Source: Tranzscheliella williamsii
Lineage: Eukaryota > Basidiomycota > Ustilaginomycetes > Ustilaginales > Ustilaginaceae
Assembly: GCA_023212725.1 (NCBI GenBank)
Contig: JALBYF010000089.1
Coordinates: 1-61,552 of the forward strand
DNA length: 61,552 nucleotides
Direction: 5' to 3'
Shown: positions 31,756 to 42,373 of the stretch, one piece after another
How the letters are laid out: every line of letters begins with the position of its first letter
Position numbering within the stretch: the stretch's first letter is position 1
Translations under genes and position numbers: made by a program
The notes under the pieces: model-generated
The model's input: the letters and a program-made list of their open reading frames with translations, nothing else
Databases searched by the model: none
Told to the model about the DNA's origin: nothing

Positions 31756-34700
31756 ATGGCGCCAAGGAAGAAGAATGCTGCCATAAAGTCAAGCGGCACC
31801 ACCTCTTCCAAAGCCTCGCCGCTTCCTGACTGGGTCAAGGGAGGTGGTCCCAAACCACCTCCTTCCTACACTAAAGCGGCCAAAGACGCGCAGCAGCCCA
31901 AGCCAGCCGATGTGGAAGGCAGCCTAAGCGATGGCCTCATTCCGAAGGTCCCCGCTCAGCGAGAGCTGCTCTTCCCTCCTGGTTGTAAGACTCCTCTTAA
32001 TCTGCTGTATGAGCGCATTCAAAAGCTGCCCGGTTGGGAAAAGCCTCTTATTGAGCCGCGCAGACATAAGGAGGGCTATTCCTGCGTCGTCATCCTCAAG
32101 AAAATCAACAAGAAGGATGCTTCCAATCCATTCACTGTCGTCTTCGAGCCCAAGGAGCCCGGCTTGAGGCTCGAATGCCAGTCCAGTCTCGAAGCGAAGC
32201 ACTGGGGTGCAACCTACGCCCTCTTCCGTCTCTTTAATCGTCTTTCGCTTCATCTCGCCCTGCCACCCGGACCACGAGAATACTGGCTCAAACTCGAAGC
32301 CTACAAGAAAGAGGCGCCAAGCCATCAGGACTGGATGTGGGAGTCGGAGCCATTCGAAGCTCAGATCAAGAGAGAGGCAGAAAAAGCTGCCAAACGCAAG
32401 AAAGAGCAGGACAAACAGGCTGCCATGCAATCCGTCAGCAACGGCGAGTTGCTTCGTAGCAACAACAGCAAACTCGACTTTGCAGGCCGTCCGCTCAGCA
32501 AAGCCTGGCAGGCAGCCCGAGAAGTTCGCCTTTCCAGTGTACTCAGGGAGACAATCGAGGCTACTATTCGCCGTGCTATGTCTATCCTGCCCGAGGCCGC
32601 TACCGCGCCTCTTGACCTTGAGGAGGAGGATAAACCATCGTCTCAGGATGAAATCTCAGCTTCTATCTCCGCAATGCAACAGAAGCCGGCAAAAAAGCAA
32701 ATCGACCGTGCCGCATTGATCAAGGAGCTCTCATCGCTTGGTTTTCGTCCCGGACACGCTCAGAGCGCCATACGCTGGCTCGCCTCGATCCGTGAAGCGC
32801 TTTCAGATCCAGGAACCTCCAAGACGTCCTTGAATGCTCTTGTCGATCCTATGCTAGCGTCGGCGGCTAGTCTCGCAGATCGAGAAGCCGCCTTGGAATA
32901 TCTTATGCTATTCACGCCGGAAGAGGATCTTCCACCGCGCTTCAAGCCCAGCTCCTCATCAGAAAGCTTCATTACTAATTCAAAAGCAGGTGCAGGCGCA
33001 GATGCATTAGCAACCTCATGGTCCCTTGATCGAATCGCGAAACAAGGCGGTTATCCCCGTATAGCTATTGAGAAGTGCTTCAAGCGCATTACGGCGTCCG
33101 AGAAAACTTCCGGAACGGCCATGTCGCGACAAACAAGGGAAGGGCTAGCCATCGATTTGCTCAACAGACAGATGGCTGGTTGGGATCAGCTGAGCGAAGC
33201 AGGTTGGTCCTCTTCAAGCGCACTTGCGTCTGTTATATCCTTCCCAACCCGAGTCAGCGCAGAAGTGATTGAAGACATCACAAATAAGTGGGATCAAGAG
33301 CGTTTGGCTGTCGAGGCAATCCTCGGGTCAGATCGAATTGCACCCATTCCGGAGCATGACAGAAATACGCCGTCAGATTACGACATTCTCATTGCTGGCC
33401 CGAAGACGCCGCTCGGCGGCAAGGAAGACATTCGTTTGCGAATTTTGACATATGATGGTGCGGCTTATCCCTCCCAATTCGAGCTCTGCGATCTCTGGAC
33501 TTTGCCTTCCTTCTGCTTGGTTTCAACCACGTTACCCTCTTACTTGAGGCTGGCACTTACACAACATCTGCTGCACGGTTTCAATGGTCCCCAGCAGCGC
33601 GCAGATTGGCGTGATATGATAGAGTCAGGCGAGGGGGGAGTGTTGCTCGCCATGGTCGAAGATCTCGAGTCGAGTTGGAGTGCCATCGTCGACAATCCAC
33701 CACTTTTGAGTGACGTCATGAAATACCTCGTGGCAACCGGCCCAAGCACTTCAAGCGTCGGCACTCCCACCGACACGTCCAGGGCCGGGACACCGACGAT
33801 GAGACAAGCAGACGATGCGCTGAAGCACAAGCGGAACAAAAGAAGCGTCAAGGCTCTTCAACGAGACCCTATTGTGGATGTCCATCTTCAGAAGCAGCAA
33901 CAAGCCTTGCATGCTTCTGCAACCTATTACAAAATGGACCTGATCCGGCGCTCACTTCCGGCCTCTGCCGCGGCACGAGACATTCTCGACATGATCGGCT
34001 CGAATCGTGTTGTCATCGTTGCCGGCGAGACGGGATGCGGAAAGACGACGCAAGTGCCGCAGTTCATCCTGGATCAAGCGATACAAAATGGCTCAGGTAG
34101 TGAATGCAATATTGTCGTCACGCAACCTAGGAGAGTCAGTGCCATCGGTGTCGCATCGCGCGTGGCCGTTGAGCGAGGCGAAGATATCGATGCGTCAAAA
34201 AAGGCAGGCGCCACTGGTAATCTGGTCGGATATGCCATCCGGGGCGAGAGGTGCGCTTCGAAGGACTGTCGACTGCTTTTCACGACGACCGGTGTGCTTC
34301 TGCGCCGGCTTGGGGCGGGTGGTGATCCAGATCTGAAAGGTATCTCCCATGTTATCGTCGACGAAGTGCATGAGCGCAACGTAGATTCCGACTTTCTTTT
34401 GCTCGAACTGCGAGAGCTTCTCAAGCGCAACAGCAAGATCCGCGTAGTATTGATGAGTGCGACCATCAACCAGGAGACCTTCTCCTCCTACTTTGGAGCT
34501 GCCCCTTGCATATCCATCCCGGGTCGGACCTTCCCGGTGGAAGATCACTACCTAGAGGATTTTGTCTCGAACAGTGGATTCCGTCCATCGGAAGCTGAGA
34601 CCCGTGGCGGATTCCGCGGGGCCAAGCGCCACGATGAAGACCAAGGCCCGCTTCGGTCGCATCTTCAAGCTCAAGATCTCACCGAGGAAAACATAAGAGC

Positions 34701-36447
34701 AATTGAAAACTTGTCGCGATCCGGCGGGAAAATTAATTACGAGCTCGTCGGTGCCGTTGTCAGCTATGTTGTCGACCGAGCTGAAAATCAGGAATCCAGC
34801 GGCCAGCTGGATGCTGATGTGGGTGGCGCTATATTGGTCTTCTGTCCAGGTGTGGGCGAGATTAGGCAAGCCATGGATGCCATATTATCCTCGGCTCGTG
34901 TGCCCAGCAAGCTCGAGATACTTCCGCTGCACGCCAATCTGTCACCCGACGAGCAGCGTCGCGTCTTCCTGCCAGCTAGCAAGGGCCGGCGCAAGATCGT
35001 TGTGACCACCAATGTTGCCGAGACGTCGATCACGATTCCTGATGTCTCGTACGTCGTAGACACAGGCCGAGTCAAGGAGACCCGTTTCGAGCCCGAGAGC
35101 GGTCTGACGAGACTTGTGGAGTGTTGGGCATCGCGCGCGGCATGCCGGCAACGTCGCGGACGTGCTGGTCGTGTTCGAGCGGGTGAATGCTTCCGCTTGT
35201 ATACTCGGTTCCTAGAGGAGAGGAAAATGTCGGCGCAACAGACTCCAGAGATGTGCCGCGTTCCGCTCGAGTCGCTCTTCCTCGAGGTCAAATCAATGCG
35301 AGGGGAAGAAGATGTGAAAGAGTACCTCAACAAGGCGCTTGATCCGCCAAGCCTTGCGTCGATGGATTCGGCGCTGAAGAACCTGATGGAAGTGGGGGCA
35401 CTTCGAAACGACCTGGGCTACAAGAGCCAGTTAACCGCACTCGGAAAACATCTGGCTCAATTGCCTCTGGATCTACGTTTGGCAAAGCTCTTGATTTTTG
35501 GTACTGTATTCGGCTGCCTTGGCCCGATGCTTACCGTGGCCAGCATTATGTCGTGCAAACCGCTGTTTTCTGCGCCCTTCGAGAAACGAGAGGAAGTCAG
35601 CCGAGCTCGCCTCGAATTTGCACATTCACGGAGCGACCTTCTGGCGGATGCAGCTGCCTTTGAGAAGTGGGCCATGATGCGAGCGGATCGGAGAAGCAAT
35701 CCTGAGATTCGGGCCTTCTGCGAGGCCAACTTTCTGTCGCAGTCGACTTTGAGAGAGATTCAGACCACTCGCCTGGATCTTTTGTCGCACCTGCAGGAGA
35801 TGGGATTCGTTCGCCGATCGTACAGCCCGTTCGGTTCGTACGACGACGAAGTCCTCGATGCCAATGCAACCCACACCGGATTGCTGCGCTCCATTATTCT
35901 TGCAGGATTATGGCCATCGATCGTGCGCATCGACCTACCGCCAGCCAAGTATGACCAGTCTTCAAGCGGCACTGTTCAGCGAGAAGCAGAGGCGAGGCAG
36001 GTCAAATATTTCGACAGCAATGGACGTGTCTTTCTCCATCCCTCTTCGACGTTTTTCAGCTGCAAAGGTTTCGATTCGAACTACCTTGCCTGCTTTTCCA
36101 AGAGTTCCAACGGTACCGGAAGCGAGTCCAAGGTCTATCTGCGCGACGCTACCGAAGTGCCGCTGTTCGGCCTTTTGCTGTTCGGAGGCAAGATCAAGAT
36201 CAATCATCTGGCGGGAGGCATCAGCATCGGATCGAATGTTGCACAGGATGGGTCGAAGGAAGAGCACATGGTGCGGCTCCGAGCCAACGCAAGGATCGGT
36301 GTTCTATGTGCCCAGCTGAGGCGGCTGCTAGATGTTGTGCTCGACCATGCCATCGATGCTCCCGGCGAAATGCATACGATTCCGGGCAGCAAGGAAGTGG
36401 TCCAGGTAATCGGCGCGGTCCTGCAAAGGGACGGTCTAGCTGATTAG
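31756..36447 (+). CDS. DEAH-box RNA helicase, DHX29/YLR419W type
   Basis: A 1563-residue single-exon protein. The N-terminus has a dsRNA-binding-like region (about residues 75-170; PLNLLYERIQKLPGWEKP), a UBA-like helix bundle (about 315-345; KELSSLGFRPGHAQSAIRW) and an RWD-like domain (about 510-630). The helicase core has Walker A GETGCGKT (Lys763), the DEVH box (869-872), SAT, and motif VI QRRGRAGR (from Gln1132). HA2 and OB-fold domains follow. This order matches fungal YLR419W-like and animal DHX29/DHX57 proteins, ATP-dependent 3'-5' RNA unwinding enzymes linked to translation initiation or ribosome work. Localisation is expected to be cytosolic. The start ATG is preceded by other frames only, so the N-terminus is fairly secure. 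Confidence 0.93.
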   Translation: MAPRKKNAAIKSSGTTSSKASPLPDWVKGGGPKPPPSYTKAAKDAQQPKPADVEGSLSDGLIPKVPAQRELLFPPGCKTPLNLLYERIQKLPGWEKPLIEPRRHKEGYSCVVILKKINKKDASNPFTVVFEPKEPGLRLECQSSLEAKHWGATYALFRLFNRLSLHLALPPGPREYWLKLEAYKKEAPSHQDWMWESEPFEAQIKREAEKAAKRKKEQDKQAAMQSVSNGELLRSNNSKLDFAGRPLSKAWQAAREVRLSSVLRETIEATIRRAMSILPEAATAPLDLEEEDKPSSQDEISASISAMQQKPAKKQIDRAALIKELSSLGFRPGHAQSAIRWLASIREALSDPGTSKTSLNALVDPMLASAASLADREAALEYLMLFTPEEDLPPRFKPSSSSESFITNSKAGAGADALATSWSLDRIAKQGGYPRIAIEKCFKRITASEKTSGTAMSRQTREGLAIDLLNRQMAGWDQLSEAGWSSSSALASVISFPTRVSAEVIEDITNKWDQERLAVEAILGSDRIAPIPEHDRNTPSDYDILIAGPKTPLGGKEDIRLRILTYDGAAYPSQFELCDLWTLPSFCLVSTTLPSYLRLALTQHLLHGFNGPQQRADWRDMIESGEGGVLLAMVEDLESSWSAIVDNPPLLSDVMKYLVATGPSTSSVGTPTDTSRAGTPTMRQADDALKHKRNKRSVKALQRDPIVDVHLQKQQQALHASATYYKMDLIRRSLPASAAARDILDMIGSNRVVIVAGETGCGKTTQVPQFILDQAIQNGSGSECNIVVTQPRRVSAIGVASRVAVERGEDIDASKKAGATGNLVGYAIRGERCASKDCRLLFTTTGVLLRRLGAGGDPDLKGISHVIVDEVHERNVDSDFLLLELRELLKRNSKIRVVLMSATINQETFSSYFGAAPCISIPGRTFPVEDHYLEDFVSNSGFRPSEAETRGGFRGAKRHDEDQGPLRSHLQAQDLTEENIRAIENLSRSGGKINYELVGAVVSYVVDRAENQESSGQLDADVGGAILVFCPGVGEIRQAMDAILSSARVPSKLEILPLHANLSPDEQRRVFLPASKGRRKIVVTTNVAETSITIPDVSYVVDTGRVKETRFEPESGLTRLVECWASRAACRQRRGRAGRVRAGECFRLYTRFLEERKMSAQQTPEMCRVPLESLFLEVKSMRGEEDVKEYLNKALDPPSLASMDSALKNLMEVGALRNDLGYKSQLTALGKHLAQLPLDLRLAKLLIFGTVFGCLGPMLTVASIMSCKPLFSAPFEKREEVSRARLEFAHSRSDLLADAAAFEKWAMMRADRRSNPEIRAFCEANFLSQSTLREIQTTRLDLLSHLQEMGFVRRSYSPFGSYDDEVLDANATHTGLLRSIILAGLWPSIVRIDLPPAKYDQSSSGTVQREAEARQVKYFDSNGRVFLHPSSTFFSCKGFDSNYLACFSKSSNGTGSESKVYLRDATEVPLFGLLLFGGKIKINHLAGGISIGSNVAQDGSKEEHMVRLRANARIGVLCAQLRRLLDVVLDHAIDAPGEMHTIPGSKEVVQVIGAVLQRDGLAD

Positions 36448-37174
36448 TAGGTGGCTGCGCAGCTAGTCTCTGCGTTAGACCCAATTGGCACCTCTCTCCA
36501 CAGTCGCCGCTCACATACGCCATTACATCGACCGTCCAGGACCGGTTGCATGTGGGACCGTATCTGCTTCACCAACCTGTAACTCATATTCCTAGCTCTC
36601 CAGATCTAAAGATGGGGACATACCACATCCTATTTACGTTTGCGACCTCTCACTGGTGATCGCCCAACTAGGCCCTCTTTCTTTGCCCCACGACGTCGGA
36701 CAGCGAAGCCGCTATCAGATCTTGATTGCTAGATTCCACCAGAGCTGTGTTCCTTCCAGGGGATCTTACATACAAACAGTTCTTCTCGTCTTTCTTGTAC
36801 CTACAAAATCTCGCACGAGACAGATTCAATCTCAATAACGCGTGATTGGATTAGTGCTTACTTATCGCTTTGAGCCTACGCACGGTGGCCCCCATTACCC
36901 GCATTATTGCTGTCCGCAATGCTGTGCTCCGCCCACGCATTACCCTCTCTTCTATCATTTCCTTGCAATGCCATCTGGCCTCACCATCCGACCTTTGACA
37001 ACATCATCCCTTTCCCAGGTACGACGGGTATAAGCTCGGCTGGACAGGTCTTTTGCAAGTAGGCAGTTCTCTGTTGTGCTGCGTCGAAACTTCGCTCGCC
37101 AGTTCTTGCCTCTTATCAGGGACGGCTCGCTTCATCCCAATCTCCCGAGTGCGGTGTGCTTTGCTTGATTCATC
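36448..37174. promoter_or_regulatory. intergenic, myosin I promoter and leader
   Basis: 727 bp with pyrimidine-rich patches (for example 36893-36975) ahead of the myosin ATG. No gene or repeat was recognised. A classical TATA box was not seen. Confidence 0.4.
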
Positions 37175-40100
37175 ATGGCTATCTCAAAAAAGGCGGGAGG
37201 CAAGAAGGGTGCCGCCTCCAAACCTCCGCCTTCAAAGGCGTCGGCAGGTGCCGCCAAAGGAGGTGTTGCAAAGGCTGACTGGAGGGAAGGCTTCAAGAAG
37301 GCCCAGGCCGGCGTCTCTGATATGACGCTACTCTCCAAGGTGACGAACGAGGCTATCAACGAAAACCTGCAAAAGCGTTTTCAGAATGCCGAGATTTATA
37401 CCTACATCGGCAACGTCCTGATCTCTGTCAATCCCTTCCGTGATCTTGGCATCTACACAGAGGACATCCTGCAGTCGTATCGCGGGAAGAATCGGCTCGA
37501 GATGACCCCACATGTCTATGCCATTGCCGAAGGTGCTTACTATAACATGAATGCCTACAAGGAGAACCAGTGCGTCATCATCTCGGGTGAAAGCGGTGCA
37601 GGCAAAACAGAGGCAGCCAAACGCATCATGCAGTACATCGCCGCCGTCAGCGGAGGTTCCGGATCCGGTATCCAAGATATCAAAGATATGGTTCTTGCCA
37701 CCAATCCGCTCCTAGAAAGTTTCGGTTGTGCCAAGACATTGAGGAACAACAACAGCTCCAGACACGGCAAATACCTCGAGATCATGTTCAACGCTCAGGG
37801 AGAGCCGATCGGGGCGAACATCACCAACTACCTTCTCGAAAAGAACCGAGTCGTTCAGCAGATCCAGGATGAACGTAACTTCCACATCTTCTATCAATTT
37901 ACCAAAGCAGCAACCTCGGCTCAGCGCGAAGACTTCGGCATCCAGGGCCCAGAGGCTTACGCCTACACAGCCAACAGTCAATGTCTCGATGTCAGCGGAA
38001 TTGACGACCATGCCGACTTCAGGGAGACCATCAACGCCATGACCACCATTGGCCTCACTGCCGATGAGCAGAATAACATCTTTCGAATGATCGCTGCTAT
38101 ACTCTGGATCGGCAATGTCCAGTACGCCGAAAACGCAGAAGGCAACGCCGAGATCTCTGATGCCGCCGTTCCCGACTTCGTTGCCTACTTGCTGGAGGTG
38201 GATGCTGGAAACGTGACGAAAGCCTTGACGCAGAGAATTATGGAAACGCAGCGTGGAGGACGAAGGGGCTCGGTGTACGAGGTACCACTAAACATCAGTC
38301 AAGCAGCAGCCGCTCGTGATGCCCTTGCCAAAGCCATCTACAACAATATGTTCGACTGGATTGTGGAACGCATCAATCAGTCCATGAATGCTCGCACAAG
38401 TTCCGCCAACGTCATTGGTGTGCTTGATATCTACGGCTTTGAGATCTTCGATAACAACTCGTTCGAGCAGCTTTGCATCAACTACGTCAACGAAAAGTTG
38501 CAACAAATCTTCATCGAGCTGACCCTCAAGAAGGAGCAAGAAGAGTACGCTTACGAACAGATTCAGTGGACGCCGATCAAGTACTTCAACAACAAGATTG
38601 TCTGTGATCTCATCGAAGAAAAACGGCCTCCCGGCATCTTTTCAGCCCTGAACGACGCCTGTGCTACCGCACACGCCGATCCCACCGCCGCTGACAATTC
38701 CTTCATTCAGCGTACCGGTATGCTGTCTTCTAACCCTCACTTTGACTCACGTGGCACCAAATTCCTGATCAAGCACTACGCTGGCGACGTCATGTACAAC
38801 GTTCACGGCATGACGGACAAAAACAAAGACTCGCTGCTTAAAGACATCCTGGATCTTGTCGATTCCAGCTCGAACACGTATCTGCGAGCGCTTTTCCCGG
38901 ACCGTCCGGATCCCAACAGCAAAAAGCGGCCTCCCACTGCGGGCGACAGGATCAAAACCAGTGCCAATGCTCTTGTCGACAATTTGATGAAAGCCCAACC
39001 ATCTTACATCCGCACCATCAAACCTAACCAGAACAAGAGCCCAACGGAGTACGATGTTCAAGCCATTTTGCATCAGATCAAATACCTCGGCCTGCAGGAA
39101 AACATTCGCGTCCGTCGCGCCGGTTTCGCCTATCGGAACACGTTTGAGAAGATGGTCGAGCGTTTCTATCTCCTGTCGCCATCTACCTCCTATGCGGGAG
39201 AGTATACTTGGCCCGGTGACGCCAGGAGCGGCTGTGAACGAATTCTGATTGACACCGGCATTGCCACGGACGAGTGGCAGATGGGTGTCACAAAAGCCTT
39301 TATCAAGAACCCAGAGACGCTGTTCGCACTTGAAACGATGCGCGATCGATACTGGCACAACATGGCCATGAGGATCCAGCGGGCCTACCGCAATTATCTG
39401 CGGTACAAGGAGGAGTGCGCCCGCCGCATCCAGAGGATGTGGAGGAACAACAAAGAAGGTCTTGCCTACATTCAGTTGCGAGACTACGGACACCAGGTTC
39501 TCGCTTCACGAAAGGAACGTCGAAGGTTCAGTTTGCTCGGCCTTCGAAGATTTATGGGCGACTATCTCGACGTTGGCGGCGCGCATGGTAGGGGCAGTGG
39601 GAGCGCCGAGGGGCAGTTGTTGCGGCAAGCGTCTGGCATGGGCCCTGGCGAGCAAGTCGCTTTCAGCAGCCGCATCCATTTGCTCGTCTCCAGGCTTGGT
39701 CGTTCTAGTGTACGAAGCCCTCGCTTCTTCATAATGACGGACAAGGCTGTATATATTGTGGTCACGCAGCTGGTCAACAAGCAAGTACAGACCACCTGTG
39801 AGAGGAAGATCAATCTCGGCGCCATCTCAGCCGTCGGGCTGTCCAGTCTTCGTGACGACTGGGTCGTGTTGAACGTCAACAATGCCGAAGAGCCTGACCC
39901 GGTCTTCCACTGTTATTTCAAGACGGAACTAGTCACACACTTGCTGCAAAGAACCAATGGAGCGGTCCACGTCAATGTGTCTAATTCTCTGGAATATTTT
40001 AAGAAGAAGGATAAGAAGGCTCACATCACCTTCAAGAAGGACGAAACGGTCAAGAAGGATGACATGTACAAGAGCAGCACAGTTTCGGTGTGCAGCGGAG

Positions 40101-41035
40101 AGCCTGCCACTAGCGTGTCGAAACCCGCACCGAAGAAGAAACCTGGCATGGTTCGACCTATCACGCAGGGCAAGCTACTGCGGGCCGGAGGCCCTACCAA
40201 CACCAATAACAAGCCGAAGCCTCGAGCGGTGCCCCGGTCCAACCCCAATCCCACAAAACCTAACCTCAGCTCAAGCGGCAATGGTGCCCACGTAGCTGGA
40301 GCTGCAAGCGCTGTGGGGCTAGGAGCCTCTGCTGGAAGCAAGCGCTCGTCAGCTGCCCCGCCTCCTCCGCCCCCTCCGCCGGCAGCAGCCGCACCGGCAG
40401 AGCCACAGGTACCCAAGTACAAGGCACTGTATGCCTTTGCAACCGAGCAAAGCGGCGAGATGCCGTTGGTGAAGGATGAGATCGTCGAAGTAACGCAGAA
40501 GGACGAGTCCGGATCTGGATGGTGGCTCGTCAAGAAAAACGGGATAGAAGGTTGGGCTCCATCAAACTACCTCGAGCTGGTTCCACAGGCGCCGCCAAAG
40601 CCAAGAGCAGCGCCCGCACCACCAGCCAAACGACCGCCGCCTGCAGCGCCTTCGAACCAGAGTTCGGGGGCGTCGACGCCGGTGTCCAAGCCATCGATTG
40701 CGCCAAAGCCATCGACGGGAGGAGCGCCCGTTCTTCAGCCTAAACCTGCGGTTCGCGCCATGCAAGATGGGGCCAAACCACACGAAAGGGCAAGTGCGGT
40801 GCAGGCCGATGCAACCGCCGCGCCCATCGCGGTAATGCCAGGCCTAGGTGCGCCCGGAGGCTTCGCGGCAGTCCTGGCTAAGAAGAAAGCGGAGAATGCA
40901 GCGGCTGCGGCGGCTGCCAACGGCAACGGGGGCGGCGATCTGGCACCAACGGCGGCTTCGCCTGCCAGACCTCCTGTAGCCCCCAAACCTGGCTCGAATG
41001 GCCGAGCGATGCCACCGCCACCCCCGCGTCGATAG
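37175..41035 (+). CDS. MYO1: class I myosin (Myo3/5 type)
   Basis: A 1286-residue single-exon class I myosin. The motor has P-loop GESGAGKT (138-145), switch I region [13 protein letters not shown], and the TEDS-rule site at Ser366 in [13 protein letters not shown], a target of PAK kinases in fungi. Two IQ-like motifs ([19 protein letters not shown]) bind light chains. A TH1 membrane-binding tail, a Pro/Ala-rich TH2 region and an SH3 domain (about 1082-1140; [17 protein letters not shown]) follow. A long proline/alanine-rich tail ends in PPPPPRR. In yeast these proteins drive Arp2/3-dependent actin assembly at endocytic sites and polarised growth. The acidic Arp2/3-binding tip known from Myo3/5 is not seen before the stop. 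A short downstream exon cannot be excluded. Confidence 0.95.
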   Translation: MAISKKAGGKKGAASKPPPSKASAGAAKGGVAKADWREGFKKAQAGVSDMTLLSKVTNEAINENLQKRFQNAEIYTYIGNVLISVNPFRDLGIYTEDILQSYRGKNRLEMTPHVYAIAEGAYYNMNAYKENQCVIISGESGAGKTEAAKRIMQYIAAVSGGSGSGIQDIKDMVLATNPLLESFGCAKTLRNNNSSRHGKYLEIMFNAQGEPIGANITNYLLEKNRVVQQIQDERNFHIFYQFTKAATSAQREDFGIQGPEAYAYTANSQCLDVSGIDDHADFRETINAMTTIGLTADEQNNIFRMIAAILWIGNVQYAENAEGNAEISDAAVPDFVAYLLEVDAGNVTKALTQRIMETQRGGRRGSVYEVPLNISQAAAARDALAKAIYNNMFDWIVERINQSMNARTSSANVIGVLDIYGFEIFDNNSFEQLCINYVNEKLQQIFIELTLKKEQEEYAYEQIQWTPIKYFNNKIVCDLIEEKRPPGIFSALNDACATAHADPTAADNSFIQRTGMLSSNPHFDSRGTKFLIKHYAGDVMYNVHGMTDKNKDSLLKDILDLVDSSSNTYLRALFPDRPDPNSKKRPPTAGDRIKTSANALVDNLMKAQPSYIRTIKPNQNKSPTEYDVQAILHQIKYLGLQENIRVRRAGFAYRNTFEKMVERFYLLSPSTSYAGEYTWPGDARSGCERILIDTGIATDEWQMGVTKAFIKNPETLFALETMRDRYWHNMAMRIQRAYRNYLRYKEECARRIQRMWRNNKEGLAYIQLRDYGHQVLASRKERRRFSLLGLRRFMGDYLDVGGAHGRGSGSAEGQLLRQASGMGPGEQVAFSSRIHLLVSRLGRSSVRSPRFFIMTDKAVYIVVTQLVNKQVQTTCERKINLGAISAVGLSSLRDDWVVLNVNNAEEPDPVFHCYFKTELVTHLLQRTNGAVHVNVSNSLEYFKKKDKKAHITFKKDETVKKDDMYKSSTVSVCSGEPATSVSKPAPKKKPGMVRPITQGKLLRAGGPTNTNNKPKPRAVPRSNPNPTKPNLSSSGNGAHVAGAASAVGLGASAGSKRSSAAPPPPPPPPAAAAPAEPQVPKYKALYAFATEQSGEMPLVKDEIVEVTQKDESGSGWWLVKKNGIEGWAPSNYLELVPQAPPKPRAAPAPPAKRPPPAAPSNQSSGASTPVSKPSIAPKPSTGGAPVLQPKPAVRAMQDGAKPHERASAVQADATAAPIAVMPGLGAPGGFAAVLAKKKAENAAAAAAANGNGGGDLAPTAASPARPPVAPKPGSNGRAMPPPPPRR

Positions 41036-42373
41036 AACGTGGCTCGAAATTTCCAGTCTACAATATCAGTCATAGAGCTACTGTGGCAAATGCCAGACCA
41101 TGTCAGTCGTAGCGTGTAAAGACGAATATGCATCGCCAGACACCGGTCAAGAAGCCGCTGGACAGCATGTCCGCAGCATGCTGTCAGGAGCGCGTCTTCC
41201 CCGGTGGTCTTTTCCTATGGACATTGTCAAAGAACTGAGACAGGCTGCGACGAGACAGTGGCGGACGCGCTGTGAAGTAGTTGTAAGTGCGAGGGCTGGT
41301 GCGCAGAAGGGGCACGCATCCATGCTGGAGGTCTGATCTGGCGGGCTCGGTCCCCTCGCGCCCAACACCGGTCTGAGTGTTGCGTGAAAGAGAATTTGCT
41401 TCCCGCTGAAAGGGGCGCGTATAGGGGATGCCAAGGCTGGCGCGGTGTGCCTACGCTGTGAACATCCGCTTTGCTCATCCGAGTCTGTCCAAACGGACTT
41501 GGTGCGGTGGGAGTGGGCAACTGGAGGTGGGCGGGCGTAGATCCGCGAATCCGACTTTCTCCCGATGGAGTGAGGTATGCACGAAGAAGAACGTGTACGA
41601 GCCGTACAGATGCTCAAGTTGGACAGCCTGCCAGTCATGAGTCCACCCACGGCCAAAAGTCAGATAGTGCAGCCACACAGCCGCCCGCTTGCAGTCACCG
41701 TCCTCCGAGTGCCAAGAAAAACGCAATGCGGCCTGCTTCTAGGCGAGCCCTCGAGCGCGCTTCCTTCTTGGGCAGAGACCCCTCTGCTTGGCGTTTTTGT
41801 CCTGCCTTCCGAAGCGGCGGGAGGGCTAGCTGGATCCGCATTACCACCTGCGCTGGTGCGGATCTGGACCTCCGCGACAAGAGGAGTCGGGTTGGGCAGA
41901 ACGTGCGCAACGGTTGGATCGTATCCTCGTTGCGCCTCTGCGCTTGGTCGCTTGGTCCATAGACGATAGGTGCACACGACACCTTGTCCTACCGCGAGCT
42001 GTGGCGTTCTCGCTGAGCCCCTCCAGCCTCGCGTTACCCCCCTCGACTTGCGTGGTGCCCTGCCCGCTGCTGCGCCTTCGTCACTGTGAGTTCCTGGATC
42101 CATTGGCGAGGCGCATGGCTGCTCCTAAGCCCGAGATTTCTGTAAGCCTCGACGACCGGAGAAGGTAATGTGAACGTGCGACAGTAAACGTCTGTCTTCG
42201 CCCGCGGCCTGGTCCGGCCCAGACCGCTTTGAGACCAGCTGCGATTGCTGCAGTATTTATAGCAGCACCGTTGACAGTCCACCTTCACCGCATCCTACGT
42301 TCGAACCTTGTAGCAACCCTCCCGCTGGACATAGTCGTTCTTGCCTTTTCCTCCTTTATCCACTCAGCGGAGA
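41036..42373. other. intergenic, phosphatase promoter side
   Basis: Several GC-rich ORFs up to 169 codons lie on both strands (for example 41147-41656 minus) without family resemblance or signal peptides. They are treated as shadows. A TATA-like GTATTTATAG at about 42251 lies about 120 bp before the alkaline phosphatase ATG. Confidence 0.4.

Noticed and set aside
41147..42168. Several ORFs of 84-169 codons between myosin and phosphatase
   Set aside because: Overlapping on both strands, with no recognisable motifs or starts favoured by context; treated as intergenic.
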